From contig NZ_FNCG01000014.1 in NCBI RefSeq assembly GCF_900100945.1, positions 149,315 to 213,314 on the forward strand: a stretch of DNA of 64,000 bases, read 5' to 3'. The notes beneath the pieces are model-generated. The model searched no databases. It was not told where the DNA came from and saw nothing but the letters and a program-made list of their open reading frames with translations. A program made the translations under genes and the position numbers. This document shows positions 1-8,088 of this stretch, one piece after another. This DNA comes from Mucilaginibacter gossypii. Its GTDB lineage: Bacteria > Bacteroidota > Bacteroidia > Sphingobacteriales > Sphingobacteriaceae. Position 1 is the stretch's first letter, and the number at the start of each line of letters is the position of its first letter.

Positions 1-218
1 TCCATTTCCACATCCAACTGGTAGCGGCCCACTTCAGGTACCGGCAGTTGCTGCTTAGGATATTGAATAGTGTTGGTGCCATGCTCCAGTTGCTTAAAAT
101 AATTGCTATCGCTCACGGTTACAATCTCCCTTTTGCCGTTACCCGCAAAGAGATGCCGGATGGTAAGGCTTAAACCTTTCCATGCCGTTGTAAACGCGTT
201 AATTACTTTCTGAACCAT
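1..218 (-). CDS. nuoI: NADH-quinone oxidoreductase subunit I, N-terminal part (cut by window edge)
   Basis: Reading the minus strand from the ATG at 218 gives about 72 residues beginning MVQKVINAFTTAWKGLSLTI and ending in PEVGRYQLDVEM at the window edge. This matches the N-terminal region of Bacteroidetes NuoI, just before the first ferredoxin-type [4Fe-4S] cysteine cluster, which lies outside the window. NuoI carries two 4Fe-4S clusters in the peripheral arm of complex I. It follows nuoH on the same strand, the usual H-I order, so co-transcription is likely. The identification rests on the short N-terminus and on this order. Confidence 0.85.
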   Translation of the reverse strand, partial: MVQKVINAFTTAWKGLSLTIRHLFAGNGKREIVTVSDSNYFKQLEHGTNTIQYPKQQLPVPEVGRYQLDVEM

Positions 219-350
219 GATTTTTAGGATTTTAGGATGCTCAGGATATTTCCTTTACTACTGCTAATCCTTGTTTCTTATTATTCAATTAATTACAAAT
301 CTTAATTCTTTTAATTCCGAAATCGAATATCCGACATCCGAAATTAAAAA
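212..350. repeat. Intergenic word-repeat tract between nuoH and nuoI
   Basis: The gap between nuoH and nuoI contains the phrase GAACCATGATTTTTAGGAT followed by repeated TTTAGGAT words (212-250), and a second block with ATTCCGAAAT (314-323) and ATCCGAAATT (336-345). The first phrase overlaps the nuoI start codon and recurs as a diverged copy at 1503. No protein-coding capacity was recognised. Function is unknown. Confidence 0.45.
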
Positions 351-1421
351 TCACATCAGCCACAACCTCCATACACCCGATATCAGCATACAAGCGAAAG
401 CCACCGGGGTCAATACTTTCCAGCAAAGGTTCATGAGCTGGTCAACCCGCAAGCGGGGCAATGTCCACCTGATCCACATCTGAACACCCACCAGGCCCAA
501 TGTTTTTATTACCACCCATAATATCCCCCAAGCCACCCCGGTTGTCCAGGTTGCCAGTTTAACACCGCCGATATTAGGCAACGGTGTATTCCAGGCCCCT
601 AAAAACAAGATCACTGCTATCATGGATACCAGGAACATCATCGAGTACTCAGCCAAAAACACAAGCGCAAAGCGGATGCCCGTAAACTCGGTATGAAAAC
701 CGGCTACCAGTTCCGATTCTGCTTCTGGAATGTCAAAAGGAGCACGGTTACTTTCGGCCAGTGAAGCTATAAAATAGATCACAAATGCGATGAGTAAATG
801 TGGCGCTCGGAATACATTCCAGCTAAATAAACCACCTATCTGAGATACATCCCAAAAACCGGCAAATTTTATCTTTTCAGCAGCCAAAATACCCTGCTGA
901 GCAGAGATCACCTGCAAGTCGAGCGTTTGAGCAATCATTACAACAGATATGATGGCAAAGCCCGCGGGGATTTCGTACGAAATGATCTGAGCCGCCGAAC
1001 GCATAGCACCAAGGATAGAATACTTATTGTTTGATCCCCATCCTGCCATCAAAATTCCTAACGTTTCGATAGAAATAATGGCAAAAATATAGTAGAGACC
1101 GATATTAGTCTTTGAAGGGATAAGCCCGGGGGCCCAGGGTAGCGCGGCGAAACCGAGGTATACAGCAATGAATATTACCGCCGGCGCCAACATAAACAAC
1201 CACTTATCTGCCGCTGCCGGGACGATCAGCTCTTTCTGAAGCATTTTTAAAATATCGGCCAGCGTTTGCAGCGAACCATATTTTCCTGTTTCCGTTGGGC
1301 CAAGCCTGTCTTGTATAAACGCTGATATTTTACGCTCGGCATATACACCGAATAAAGCGAAGAAGGCCGAAAAACTGAACAACCCAATTGCTGCAATAAA
1401 ATATGTAAAATAATAGTTCAA
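351..1421 (-). CDS. nuoH: NADH-quinone oxidoreductase subunit H
   Basis: A protein of 356 residues with about eight hydrophobic segments. It carries the family signatures YAERKISAFIQDRLGP near residue 27 and RAPFDIPEAESELVAGFHTE near residue 228; these line the quinone-access region of complex I. It couples menaquinone reduction to ion translocation in the inner membrane. The start codon is TTG; no in-frame ATG occurs until the protein would be badly truncated, and the length suits the family. The gene upstream on this strand is murI, not nuoG, so nuoH seems to head its own transcript; a TAAGTTTG element lies at 1444-1451. Confidence 0.96.
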   Translation of the reverse strand: MNYYFTYFIAAIGLFSFSAFFALFGVYAERKISAFIQDRLGPTETGKYGSLQTLADILKMLQKELIVPAAADKWLFMLAPAVIFIAVYLGFAALPWAPGLIPSKTNIGLYYIFAIISIETLGILMAGWGSNNKYSILGAMRSAAQIISYEIPAGFAIISVVMIAQTLDLQVISAQQGILAAEKIKFAGFWDVSQIGGLFSWNVFRAPHLLIAFVIYFIASLAESNRAPFDIPEAESELVAGFHTEFTGIRFALVFLAEYSMMFLVSMIAVILFLGAWNTPLPNIGGVKLATWTTGVAWGILWVVIKTLGLVGVQMWIRWTLPRLRVDQLMNLCWKVLTPVAFACMLISGVWRLWLM

Positions 1422-1443
1422 CAGGAATTTTTGCTTAAGGGTG

Positions 1444-1451
1444 CAAACTTA
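1444..1451 (-). promoter_or_regulatory. Bacteroidetes -7 element upstream of nuoH
   Basis: The minus strand reads TAAGTTTG, a perfect match to TAnnTTTG, ending 22 bases before the nuoH TTG start. It would give a short leader and would explain expression of nuoH-nuoI independently of the upstream gene. Confidence 0.55.
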
Positions 1452-1502
1452 CTAAATGTTGAGTTATTTAGAATGATTAAATTATATATTAAGTTGATAG
1501 GA

Positions 1503-1595
1503 GAACCATGATTTACCTGATTTAAGGATTGCCAGATATATCAACGCCTAAAGCTCTGTATCATGATCATCCTATAATCATAAAAATCAAGGTTC
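1503..1595. repeat. Imperfect inverted repeat with GAACC ends
   Basis: The left arm (1503-1531) starts GAACCATGATTT and contains GATTTAAGGATT. The right arm (1561-1595), read in reverse, starts GAACCTTGATTTTTATGAT and continues with ATAGGATG. The arms match imperfectly over about 30 bases. The right end overlaps the murI stop codon. The word family is the same as at 212-250. Confidence 0.55.
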
Positions 1596-2439
1596 AACAC
1601 TTCACCAAATCATTTGCCGATATAAACGTTGATTTTACCGGGGCCGAGAAAAACAGCGAGGCATGATGGTCAAAATCGGCAGTATCATCGGTAGTGGTAT
1701 AAAACTTATTTTCGCCGTTCCGGCTAAGCTTTTGTTCAATTTCGGGGTGGCGGTTTAAATAACTAACAAGGCTTTTAGCCACGATATCGCCCTGCCCTAT
1801 AACATTAATGCGTTCGGGCAAATGTGCTTTTATTTTGTCCTGGATAATAGGATAATGCGTGCAAGCCAGTAAAATGGTGTCGATGTTGGGCGATTGCGCC
1901 ATGATTTGATCCAGGTACAACTGCACAAAAAAATCTGCACCGGGTTTATCATATTCCCCGTTTTCAATTAACGGCACCCAAAGCGGACAGGCCTGCTGGT
2001 AAACTTTTATATCGGGGAAAAAATTCTGGATCTCGAGCAGGTATGAGCCAGATTGTACCGTGCCCTTTGTACCAAGCACCCCAATCTCTTTGGTTTTAGT
2101 ATAATCGCCAATAACCTCGGCAGTAGGGCGGATAACGCCCAATACCCTTTTCCACGGGTCATCTATCTGTTTAAGGTCCTGCTGCTGAATGGTACGTAAC
2201 GCCTTGGCCGATGCCGTATTACACGCCAGGATCACTAAGGGGCATCCCTGGTCAAACATCCACTGCACGCATTCCCAGGTATACTGGTGTATGGTGCTGA
2301 ATGAGCGGTTACCATAGGGAGCACGGGCATTATCGCCCATATAAATATAATCATAGCCGGGCAATTGTTCAATGATAGAACGGAACACAGTTAGCCCGCC
2401 ATAACCCGAATCAAAAATACCAATTGGTTGATTTGACAT
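1594..2439 (-). CDS. murI: Glutamate racemase
   Basis: About 281 residues if started at the ATG at 2439; an ATG two codons upstream (2445) is also possible. The enzyme interconverts L- and D-glutamate for peptidoglycan synthesis in the cytoplasm. The N-terminal GIFDSGYGGLTV and both catalytic-cysteine motifs are present: ACNTAS (Cys about 73) and LLACTHYP (Cys about 193), with DNARAPYG between. The length is typical. It follows the ompH genes on the same strand but is separated from them by a strong bidirectional terminator (2457-2478), so it probably has its own start of transcription. Confidence 0.96.
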   Translation of the reverse strand: MSNQPIGIFDSGYGGLTVFRSIIEQLPGYDYIYMGDNARAPYGNRSFSTIHQYTWECVQWMFDQGCPLVILACNTASAKALRTIQQQDLKQIDDPWKRVLGVIRPTAEVIGDYTKTKEIGVLGTKGTVQSGSYLLEIQNFFPDIKVYQQACPLWVPLIENGEYDKPGADFFVQLYLDQIMAQSPNIDTILLACTHYPIIQDKIKAHLPERINVIGQGDIVAKSLVSYLNRHPEIEQKLSRNGENKFYTTTDDTADFDHHASLFFSAPVKSTFISANDLVKC

Positions 2440-2456
2440 ATACAAACATAAAAAAA

Positions 2457-2478
2457 GCGCCCCGTAATTACGGGGCGC
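2457..2478 (-). terminator. Perfect 22-base palindromic terminator after the distal ompH
   Basis: A fully self-complementary stem centred on TAATTA with GCGCCCCG arms, preceded by six A and followed by TTTT on the plus strand. It can terminate in both directions; on the minus strand it sits just after the ompH copy that ends at 2506. Confidence 0.85.
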
Positions 2479-2505
2479 TTTTGTATAATTTACTTAAAGG
2501 TGATT

Positions 2506-3018
2506 TTATTTTAAACCCAATTTCAATTTCACGGCAGCCATCAGATCGTCGCCTGCAGGCGATACGATCATACTAACCTGTGATGAATCCAATACATAAG
2601 CGTAACCTTTTTCTTTAGCTACCGCTTGTACAGCCTGGCTAACTTTATCAATAATGGGTTTGCCTAATTCTTGTTTTTTAGCATCAACTTGTTGCTGAGC
2701 ATTGTTTTGGTAATCGTTCATGCGTTTCTGAATATCCTGCAATTCAGAAGTTTTTGCTGAACGGGCAGCATCTGTCAAAGTTGAACCGTTTTTTTCCAAA
2801 TCGGCACCCTTGGTTTGTAACTCATTGTTCATAGTGGTTAACTGATCAATGAATGTTTTTTGATAGGCCTGTAATGTTGTAGAAACAGTTTTAGTTTCAG
2901 GCATCTGGTCAATAACCTGGCTAAAATTAACATAACCTATTTTTGTTTGCGCTTTAGCAAAACTACCCACGAACAACATACCTGCTGCAACTAAGGCGAC
3001 TTTAAATAGTTTTTTCAT
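2506..3018 (-). CDS. OmpH/Skp family periplasmic chaperone, copy 1
   Basis: 170 residues with a signal peptide ending near SFAKAQ, followed by a mostly charged, coiled-coil-forming helical body and the C-terminal segment AVKLKLGLK. Skp-type trimers hold unfolded outer-membrane proteins in the periplasm for the BAM complex. It is very similar along its length to the neighbouring copy at 3243-3755; the largest differences lie in residues 65-85. It lies downstream of bamA and two other ompH-like genes and has its own terminator. Confidence 0.92.
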   Translation of the reverse strand: MKKLFKVALVAAGMLFVGSFAKAQTKIGYVNFSQVIDQMPETKTVSTTLQAYQKTFIDQLTTMNNELQTKGADLEKNGSTLTDAARSAKTSELQDIQKRMNDYQNNAQQQVDAKKQELGKPIIDKVSQAVQAVAKEKGYAYVLDSSQVSMIVSPAGDDLMAAVKLKLGLK

Positions 3019-3198
3019 TTTGTTTTGTGTCCTGTGTTTAATAATGGATAATAATTATCTGTTTGTTTTTATAACGTGTATCAGCAAATTGCTCATGAAC
3101 TAACCTCGGGAGAGCTTACAATGAACAGGAACATTTGACAGCTATCCTTACCCGGCTAAAATAACAATGGGGTAATTTAAATGGCAAACATAAAAAAA

Positions 3199-3220
3199 GC
3201 GTCCCGTTTAATCAGGGCGC
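3199..3220 (-). terminator. Hairpin terminator after ompH copy 2
   Basis: GCGTCCCG / CAGGGCGC arms around an AT loop, flanked by A7 on one side and T6 on the other. It resembles the hairpin at 2457-2478 in flanks and arms, as if the gene and its terminator had been duplicated together. Confidence 0.75.
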
Positions 3221-3242
3221 TTTTTTAATGTCTTTTGTATTC

Positions 3243-3755
3243 TTATTTCAAACCTAATTTTAATTTTACAGCTGCCATCAGGTCATCAGCATCAGGAGAT
3301 ACCAATAAGGTGATCTGTGATGAATCTAATACATAAGCATAGCCTTTTTCTTTAGCTACAGCCTGTACTGCCTGGGTAGCTTTATCAATAAGCGGTTTAC
3401 CTAATTCCTGCCTTTTTGCATCAACCTGTTGCTGGGCATTGTTTTGGTAATCATTCATACGTTTTTGAATATCGGTAAGCTCGTTTTCTTTAGCAGTACG
3501 TACAGCATCGGTCATACTTGCCCTTTTTGACTGGTAGTCCTGGCCTTTTGTCTGGTACTCATTATTCATTGTAGTAAGCTGATCAATAAATGTTTTTTGA
3601 TAAGCCTGGATCGAAGCAGTTACAGTTTTAGTTTCGGGCATCATATCAATCAATTGATTGAAGTTGATGTGGCCGATCTTAGTCTGAGCATTTGCAAAGC
3701 TGCCCGCAAATAACAAACCTACTGCAACTAAGGCAACTTTAAATAGTTTTTTCAT
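3243..3755 (-). CDS. OmpH/Skp family periplasmic chaperone, copy 2
   Basis: 170 residues: signal peptide MKKLFKVALVAVGLLFAGSF up to about ANAQ, then TKIGHINFNQLIDMMPETK and a long amphipathic region ending in AVKLKLGLK. Length, signal peptide and C-terminus match copy 1 almost exactly. Predicted to be a periplasmic trimeric holdase for outer-membrane protein precursors. It is followed by its own hairpin terminator, so copy 1 must be transcribed either by read-through or from a promoter in the 224-base gap 3019-3242. Confidence 0.92.
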   Translation of the reverse strand: MKKLFKVALVAVGLLFAGSFANAQTKIGHINFNQLIDMMPETKTVTASIQAYQKTFIDQLTTMNNEYQTKGQDYQSKRASMTDAVRTAKENELTDIQKRMNDYQNNAQQQVDAKRQELGKPLIDKATQAVQAVAKEKGYAYVLDSSQITLLVSPDADDLMAAVKLKLGLK

Positions 3756-3803
3756 TTTCCTTTTTCTGTGTTTAAATAATAGTTCGATTTATTTTAATTC
3801 AAA

Positions 3804-4334
3804 TTATTTAGCAAATACACCGGGTTTTAGTCCTAATCTGGTTATAACATCCGCGCTTTTATCATACCGCGGGTTAGCATATAACATAATAACCTCGCTG
3901 TTTTTATCAAAAATCATATCCAGGTTATCGCCTTCGGCAATTGCTTGTACAGCTTTAGACACCCTATCCTGAATTGGTTTAATCAGCGCTGTGCTTCTTT
4001 GTGAAAGCTCACCATCCGGACCAAACTTCTGGCGTTGAAAATCTTTCGCGGCCTTTTCTTTGTCAACAATTTCGGCCTCACGGCGTTTTTTCATATCAGG
4101 GGTCATCAGCACCTGATCGGCCTGATAAGCTTTATACAGGCGGTCGATTTCCTGAAAACGGCCGTCAACTTCCTTCTGCCACTGATCAGATAATGCAGCT
4201 AATTGCTTTTGAGATGAGGCATACTCGGGCATGTGCTTTAATATATACTCCGAATCAACATAAGCAAAACGTTGCGCGTAAGCGCCTGCAAAAGCAGTTA
4301 ACGTTAAAAAGGCTACTAAAATTATCTTCTTCAT
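3804..4334 (-). CDS. OmpH/Skp family chaperone, divergent copy 3
   Basis: 176 residues from the ATG at 4334 (MKKIILVAFLTLTAFAGAYA, a clean signal peptide). The open frame extends upstream into bamA, but the signal peptide marks the start. The mature part begins QRFAYVDSEYILKHMPEY, the OmpH hallmark, and contains the charged helical segment typical of Skp. It is clearly more distant from copies 1 and 2 than they are from each other. The start lies 16 bases after the bamA stop, so it is probably translated from the bamA transcript. Confidence 0.92.
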   Translation of the reverse strand: MKKIILVAFLTLTAFAGAYAQRFAYVDSEYILKHMPEYASSQKQLAALSDQWQKEVDGRFQEIDRLYKAYQADQVLMTPDMKKRREAEIVDKEKAAKDFQRQKFGPDGELSQRSTALIKPIQDRVSKAVQAIAEGDNLDMIFDKNSEVIMLYANPRYDKSADVITRLGLKPGVFAK

Positions 4335-4350
4335 ATATTCGGTACGCAAA

Positions 4351-6903
4351 TTAATTAAATCCGCCGGATAAACTCTGAGAAATTGTAAAATGGAACTGGC
4401 CTTTATTTGCATCCGGTTGCCCCGGTATTTTATCAAAGCCATAACCATAATCTAACCCCAGTAAGCCAAATATAGGCAAAAATATCCTTGCGCCCACACC
4501 TACCGAACGCCTTACATTAAACGGATTAAACTGGCTAAACTGGTTCCACGCGTTACCGCCTTCGGCAAAGGCCAGCAAGAAAATTGTTGCCGACTGGCTT
4601 GCAATAACCGGGTGGCGAAGCTCCAGCGTGTATTTATTATAAATAGCGCTACCGGTGTTTGTATTTTGAGTTTCGTTTGAGCCCTCGGGTACAATCGAGA
4701 AGTTTTGGTAACCACGTAAGCCGATGATCTCACTACCCTGTAAAAACTGGTAGCTCTGCATACCGTCGCCACCTAATTTAAAGCGTTCAAACGGTGATGG
4801 GCCAACCTGGTGATTGTACTGGCCAAGGAAACCAAACCTAACCTGCGACATCAATACAAATTTGCCTACCAGTTTCGAGAACCACTGTGCATCGTATTTA
4901 AACTTATAGTACTCAACAAAATGGTAACGATCTTCGGGGGTGGCTATTTTATAATTGATGTTATTAAATAATGAGTAAGGCGGTGTAGCCTGTATCGTAA
5001 ATTTAATATTTGAACCCTGGGTTGGGAAAATAGGCGCATCTATTGAGTTACGTGTCAACTCCTGGGTTAACTTAATGTTATAAGAGGTACCGTTGGTAAA
5101 CAGGTAACCGGTATAGTTGTCAAGGCTGTAATGATCAAAGTTAAGTGAGTAGTTTAACTGGAAATAGTTATCAGGCCATTTTAAACGTTTACCCAATGTA
5201 ACGCCCAAACCGTTAATACGCAATTTGTTATAGTATGGGCTTGTTTTTGGATAATACTGCCCTGTTGAACTTCCCTGTGTATAAGCAGACAATGCAAAGT
5301 AAATTGGTTTTTTTCCACCTAACCATGGCTCGGAGAATGTGAACGAGAAGTTTTGATAGGTACGGCCGCTCGACTGCCCCCTTAAGCTCAGTTTCTGACC
5401 ATCGCCTTTTGGCAGTGGCTTGTAAGCTTTAAGGTGGAAGATATTACGGATAGAGAAGTTATTAAAGGTTAAACCCAATGTGCCTACCAACTGGCCACCA
5501 CCAAAACCACCTGAAAGCTCGATCTGGTCTGAAGGTTTTTCAACTACGTTATAAACCAAGTCAACCGTACCATCCTGCGGATTGATGTTGGTTGGTTTAG
5601 GTTCGGTTTTTTGCTCGTCGAAGTTGCCCAGCTGGCCAATTTCACGCGCACTGCGGATCAGCAGGTCTTTATTGAATTTTTGACCCGGTTTTGTCTGGAT
5701 CTCACGCATTACCACTTTATCGTTGGTAACGTCGTTACCTTTTAACATAACGCGGTTAATCGTATACTGAGGGCCTTCATAAATCCTCACATCAACATCT
5801 ACAGTATCGTTATAAACCCTTGTTTGTACCGGATCGGCATTAAAGGTTAAATAGCCATCATTAAGGTAAAGCGATGAAATATCATCGTTACCCGGAGTCG
5901 GGCCGCTTAAACGCTTGTTCAGCTCATCTTCGCTAAATACGTCACCTTTTTTAACGTGAAGGATCCTGTTTAACAAATCGGTGGTATACTTGGCATTACC
6001 CGAAAACTTAACATTACCGAAGTAATATTTAGGGCCTTCATATACTTTCAGCTTTACGTTTACGGTTTCATCGTCATGTTTCCATACAGAATCGCTCAGG
6101 ATCTCGGCATCACGGTATCCCCTGGCCTGCATTTTTTCAACCAGGTTTTGTTTATCCTCTTCGTATTTGTCCTGTTTAAATTTCTTTGAGCCAAACAGGT
6201 TATACCATTTACGTTTACGGGTTTTACTTAGAAAACCACGCAGGGTTCCGGTGCTAAATGCCTTGTTGCCCTCAAAAATAACATCGTTGATTTTAACCTT
6301 GGTCTTTTTATCAATGGCAACATCCAGTATAACGCTGTTAACATCACCCTGGTCTTTACGCTGGGTAATGGTAACGGTAGTGTTTAAGAAACCTTTCTCG
6401 TTAAAATGCTTTTTTATGATAGCAGTTGTTGTGCTGATGAGGTTTTCATTTACGATCTTGCCTACACGGTCGTTCAATTTTTTCTGAACATCTTCAATTT
6501 CGCCTTTGCGAATACCGGTTAAGTGCATGCGTGATAAACGCGGACGCTCCAACACGGCAATCTCCAGGTAAATGGTATCCATATTAATTTTGGTGATGTT
6601 TAATTGCACATCATCAAATAAGCCTTGTTGATATAAGGTTTTAATTACCTCGGCATTACGTTCGCCCGGCAGGTTGATACGATCGCCTTTGGTTAATTTG
6701 GATAGCTGGATCAGGATGTCTTTATCAAGATATTTTGCGCCACTAACAGAAATACCACCAATAATATAATCTTTAGGATTAAGATAACTTAAACTATCAG
6801 CAGGTATCGATTTTGTAAGCGAAGGCCTCGGCCCATTGGATATCTGGGCGAAAGCCGTAGTAGCCAAAACCGAGAAAAGAATAGCAAAAAGAAATTTATA
6901 CAT
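4351..6903 (-). CDS. bamA: Outer membrane protein assembly factor BamA
   Basis: 850 residues. A signal peptide (about 1-19) is followed by tandem POTRA domains to roughly residue 440 and a C-terminal 16-strand barrel. The barrel carries the conserved loop-6 motif in IGLRGYQNFS near residue 730 and ends with an aromatic residue near the C-terminus (SGGFN). It is the core of the machine that inserts barrel proteins into the outer membrane. Its neighbours are uppS upstream and the OmpH/Skp chaperones downstream, a conserved Bacteroidetes arrangement that groups partners of outer-membrane assembly. Confidence 0.97.
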   Translation of the reverse strand: MYKFLFAILFSVLATTAFAQISNGPRPSLTKSIPADSLSYLNPKDYIIGGISVSGAKYLDKDILIQLSKLTKGDRINLPGERNAEVIKTLYQQGLFDDVQLNITKINMDTIYLEIAVLERPRLSRMHLTGIRKGEIEDVQKKLNDRVGKIVNENLISTTTAIIKKHFNEKGFLNTTVTITQRKDQGDVNSVILDVAIDKKTKVKINDVIFEGNKAFSTGTLRGFLSKTRKRKWYNLFGSKKFKQDKYEEDKQNLVEKMQARGYRDAEILSDSVWKHDDETVNVKLKVYEGPKYYFGNVKFSGNAKYTTDLLNRILHVKKGDVFSEDELNKRLSGPTPGNDDISSLYLNDGYLTFNADPVQTRVYNDTVDVDVRIYEGPQYTINRVMLKGNDVTNDKVVMREIQTKPGQKFNKDLLIRSAREIGQLGNFDEQKTEPKPTNINPQDGTVDLVYNVVEKPSDQIELSGGFGGGQLVGTLGLTFNNFSIRNIFHLKAYKPLPKGDGQKLSLRGQSSGRTYQNFSFTFSEPWLGGKKPIYFALSAYTQGSSTGQYYPKTSPYYNKLRINGLGVTLGKRLKWPDNYFQLNYSLNFDHYSLDNYTGYLFTNGTSYNIKLTQELTRNSIDAPIFPTQGSNIKFTIQATPPYSLFNNINYKIATPEDRYHFVEYYKFKYDAQWFSKLVGKFVLMSQVRFGFLGQYNHQVGPSPFERFKLGGDGMQSYQFLQGSEIIGLRGYQNFSIVPEGSNETQNTNTGSAIYNKYTLELRHPVIASQSATIFLLAFAEGGNAWNQFSQFNPFNVRRSVGVGARIFLPIFGLLGLDYGYGFDKIPGQPDANKGQFHFTISQSLSGGFN

Positions 6904-6966
6904 TCGAATATTTTAGTGGGCTAAAAATAATTTATACAGTTGTTAAAATTTGTTAAAAGTAAAAAT

Positions 6967-7707
6967 TTAGTTCACCTGCTCACTTGTTAAGCCAAAACGG
7001 CGCTCACGTTTCTGAAAATCAATCACTGCTTCATACAGGTCTTCTTTCCTGAAATCGGGCCATAATTTGGTTGTAAAATACAACTCGGCGTAAGCAATTT
7101 GCCATAATAAATAATTACTTATACGGTATTCACCGCTGGTTCTGATCAGCAGTTCGGGGTTTGGCATATCGCCTGTAAAAAGGTTTTGTTCAAAAACCTC
7201 TTCATTAATATCTTCCGCATTCAACTCGCCGTTTTTTACCTTTATGGCTATATTTTTTGCAGCCCGTACAATTTCGCGGCGCGAGCTATAGCTTAAAGCC
7301 AGCGTAAGCACAACACCGGTATTGCCTGCTGTTGTTTCAATAGCATTATTAAGTTCACGAAGGCATTTTTCGGGCAGTGTGTCCAGATCGCCAATGGCAT
7401 TTAGCCTGATGTTGTTTTTCATAAAGCCGGGAACCTCTTTATGAATAGTGGTTACCATTAACTCCATAATAGCCATAACCTCCAGCTTGGGGCGGTTCCA
7501 GTTTTCGGACGAAAATGTATATAAGGTGATATATTTAATACCCAATTTATCGGCCCCCTCAACAACATCCCTAACAGATGTTACACCGTTGTGATGGCCA
7601 AATATCCTTAATTTGCCTTTCCCTTTCGCCCAGCGCCCGTTGCCATCCATAATAATAGCTACGTGCTGTGGTAGTCTCGACAAATCAATCTGATCCAAAT
7701 AATCCAT
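6967..7707 (-). CDS. uppS: Undecaprenyl diphosphate synthase (isoprenyl transferase)
   Basis: About 246 residues from the ATG at 7707 (MDYLDQIDLSRLPQHVAIIM); an upstream ATG at 7722 would add five residues. The catalytic motif IIMDGNGRWAKG is near the N-terminus, followed by YTFSSENWNRP and the C-terminal ELLIRTSGEYRISNYLLW. The enzyme condenses eight IPP onto FPP in cis to make the lipid carrier for peptidoglycan and glycan synthesis. It lies 63 bases upstream of bamA on the same strand, so they are probably co-transcribed. Confidence 0.96.
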   Translation of the reverse strand: MDYLDQIDLSRLPQHVAIIMDGNGRWAKGKGKLRIFGHHNGVTSVRDVVEGADKLGIKYITLYTFSSENWNRPKLEVMAIMELMVTTIHKEVPGFMKNNIRLNAIGDLDTLPEKCLRELNNAIETTAGNTGVVLTLALSYSSRREIVRAAKNIAIKVKNGELNAEDINEEVFEQNLFTGDMPNPELLIRTSGEYRISNYLLWQIAYAELYFTTKLWPDFRKEDLYEAVIDFQKRERRFGLTSEQVN

Positions 7708-7860
7708 ATTACTCCTTATCAAAAGCCACCCTGTACAAACACACTTGTGTAAAATTTTTCATCAATACTATGGTCTGCGATATTCGGTTGTTAGATTAAT
7801 CAATTATTAATTACCTGCATCCGCCGTTTTGCCACGCAAATTGACGGATTTTTCAGGGTA

Positions 7861-7868
7861 CAAAGGTA
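7861..7868 (-). promoter_or_regulatory. -7 element for the uppS-bamA-ompH block
   Basis: The minus strand reads TACCTTTG, a perfect TAnnTTTG match, about 150 bases upstream of uppS. It implies an unusually long untranslated leader for this window, where most -7 elements lie 4-35 bases from the start. Confidence 0.5.
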
Positions 7869-8004
7869 AAACTTACTTTGTATTTTTTTAGTATCCCTCG
7901 CTAAAAGAAAATGTTATTGCGAATAATATATTAAAACTGCCTAAACAGCTATCAAAACCATGATTTTTCATAATTTTTGGTTTAAAGCTCAAAAAAATAA
8001 AAAA

Positions 8005-8043
8005 GCCGGCAGCCATTATCTGCCTGATAATGAAAGCTGCCGA
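8005..8043 (-). terminator. Long two-part hairpin terminator after exbD
   Basis: Outer arms CGGCAGC (8007-8013) and GCTGCCG (8036-8042) enclose a second perfect stem CATTATC/GATAATG. On the minus strand it is followed by a run of T interrupted once. It lies 46 bases past the exbD stop. Confidence 0.8.
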
Positions 8044-8088
8044 CCTCAAAAAACCACCTGTAAATTTGCTTACAATTGCGTTACACTT

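Larger units (their letters stand above)
7708..8088. other. Gene-free stretch between exbD and uppS
   Basis: About 380 bases without a credible gene. It contains a TACCTTTG promoter element for uppS (7861-7868, minus) and the exbD terminator (8005-8043). A phrase AACCATGATTTTT at 7956-7968 resembles the word seen at 212 and 1503. The long uppS leader (about 140 bases) holds no structure I could recognise. Confidence 0.6.

Noticed and set aside
271..483. Open frame of 70 codons on the plus strand
   Set aside because: Lies antisense over the nuoH 3' end and a word-repeat tract; no protein features.
4335..4448. Upstream extension of the third OmpH gene
   Set aside because: Overlaps the bamA coding sequence and precedes a clear signal peptide at 4334.
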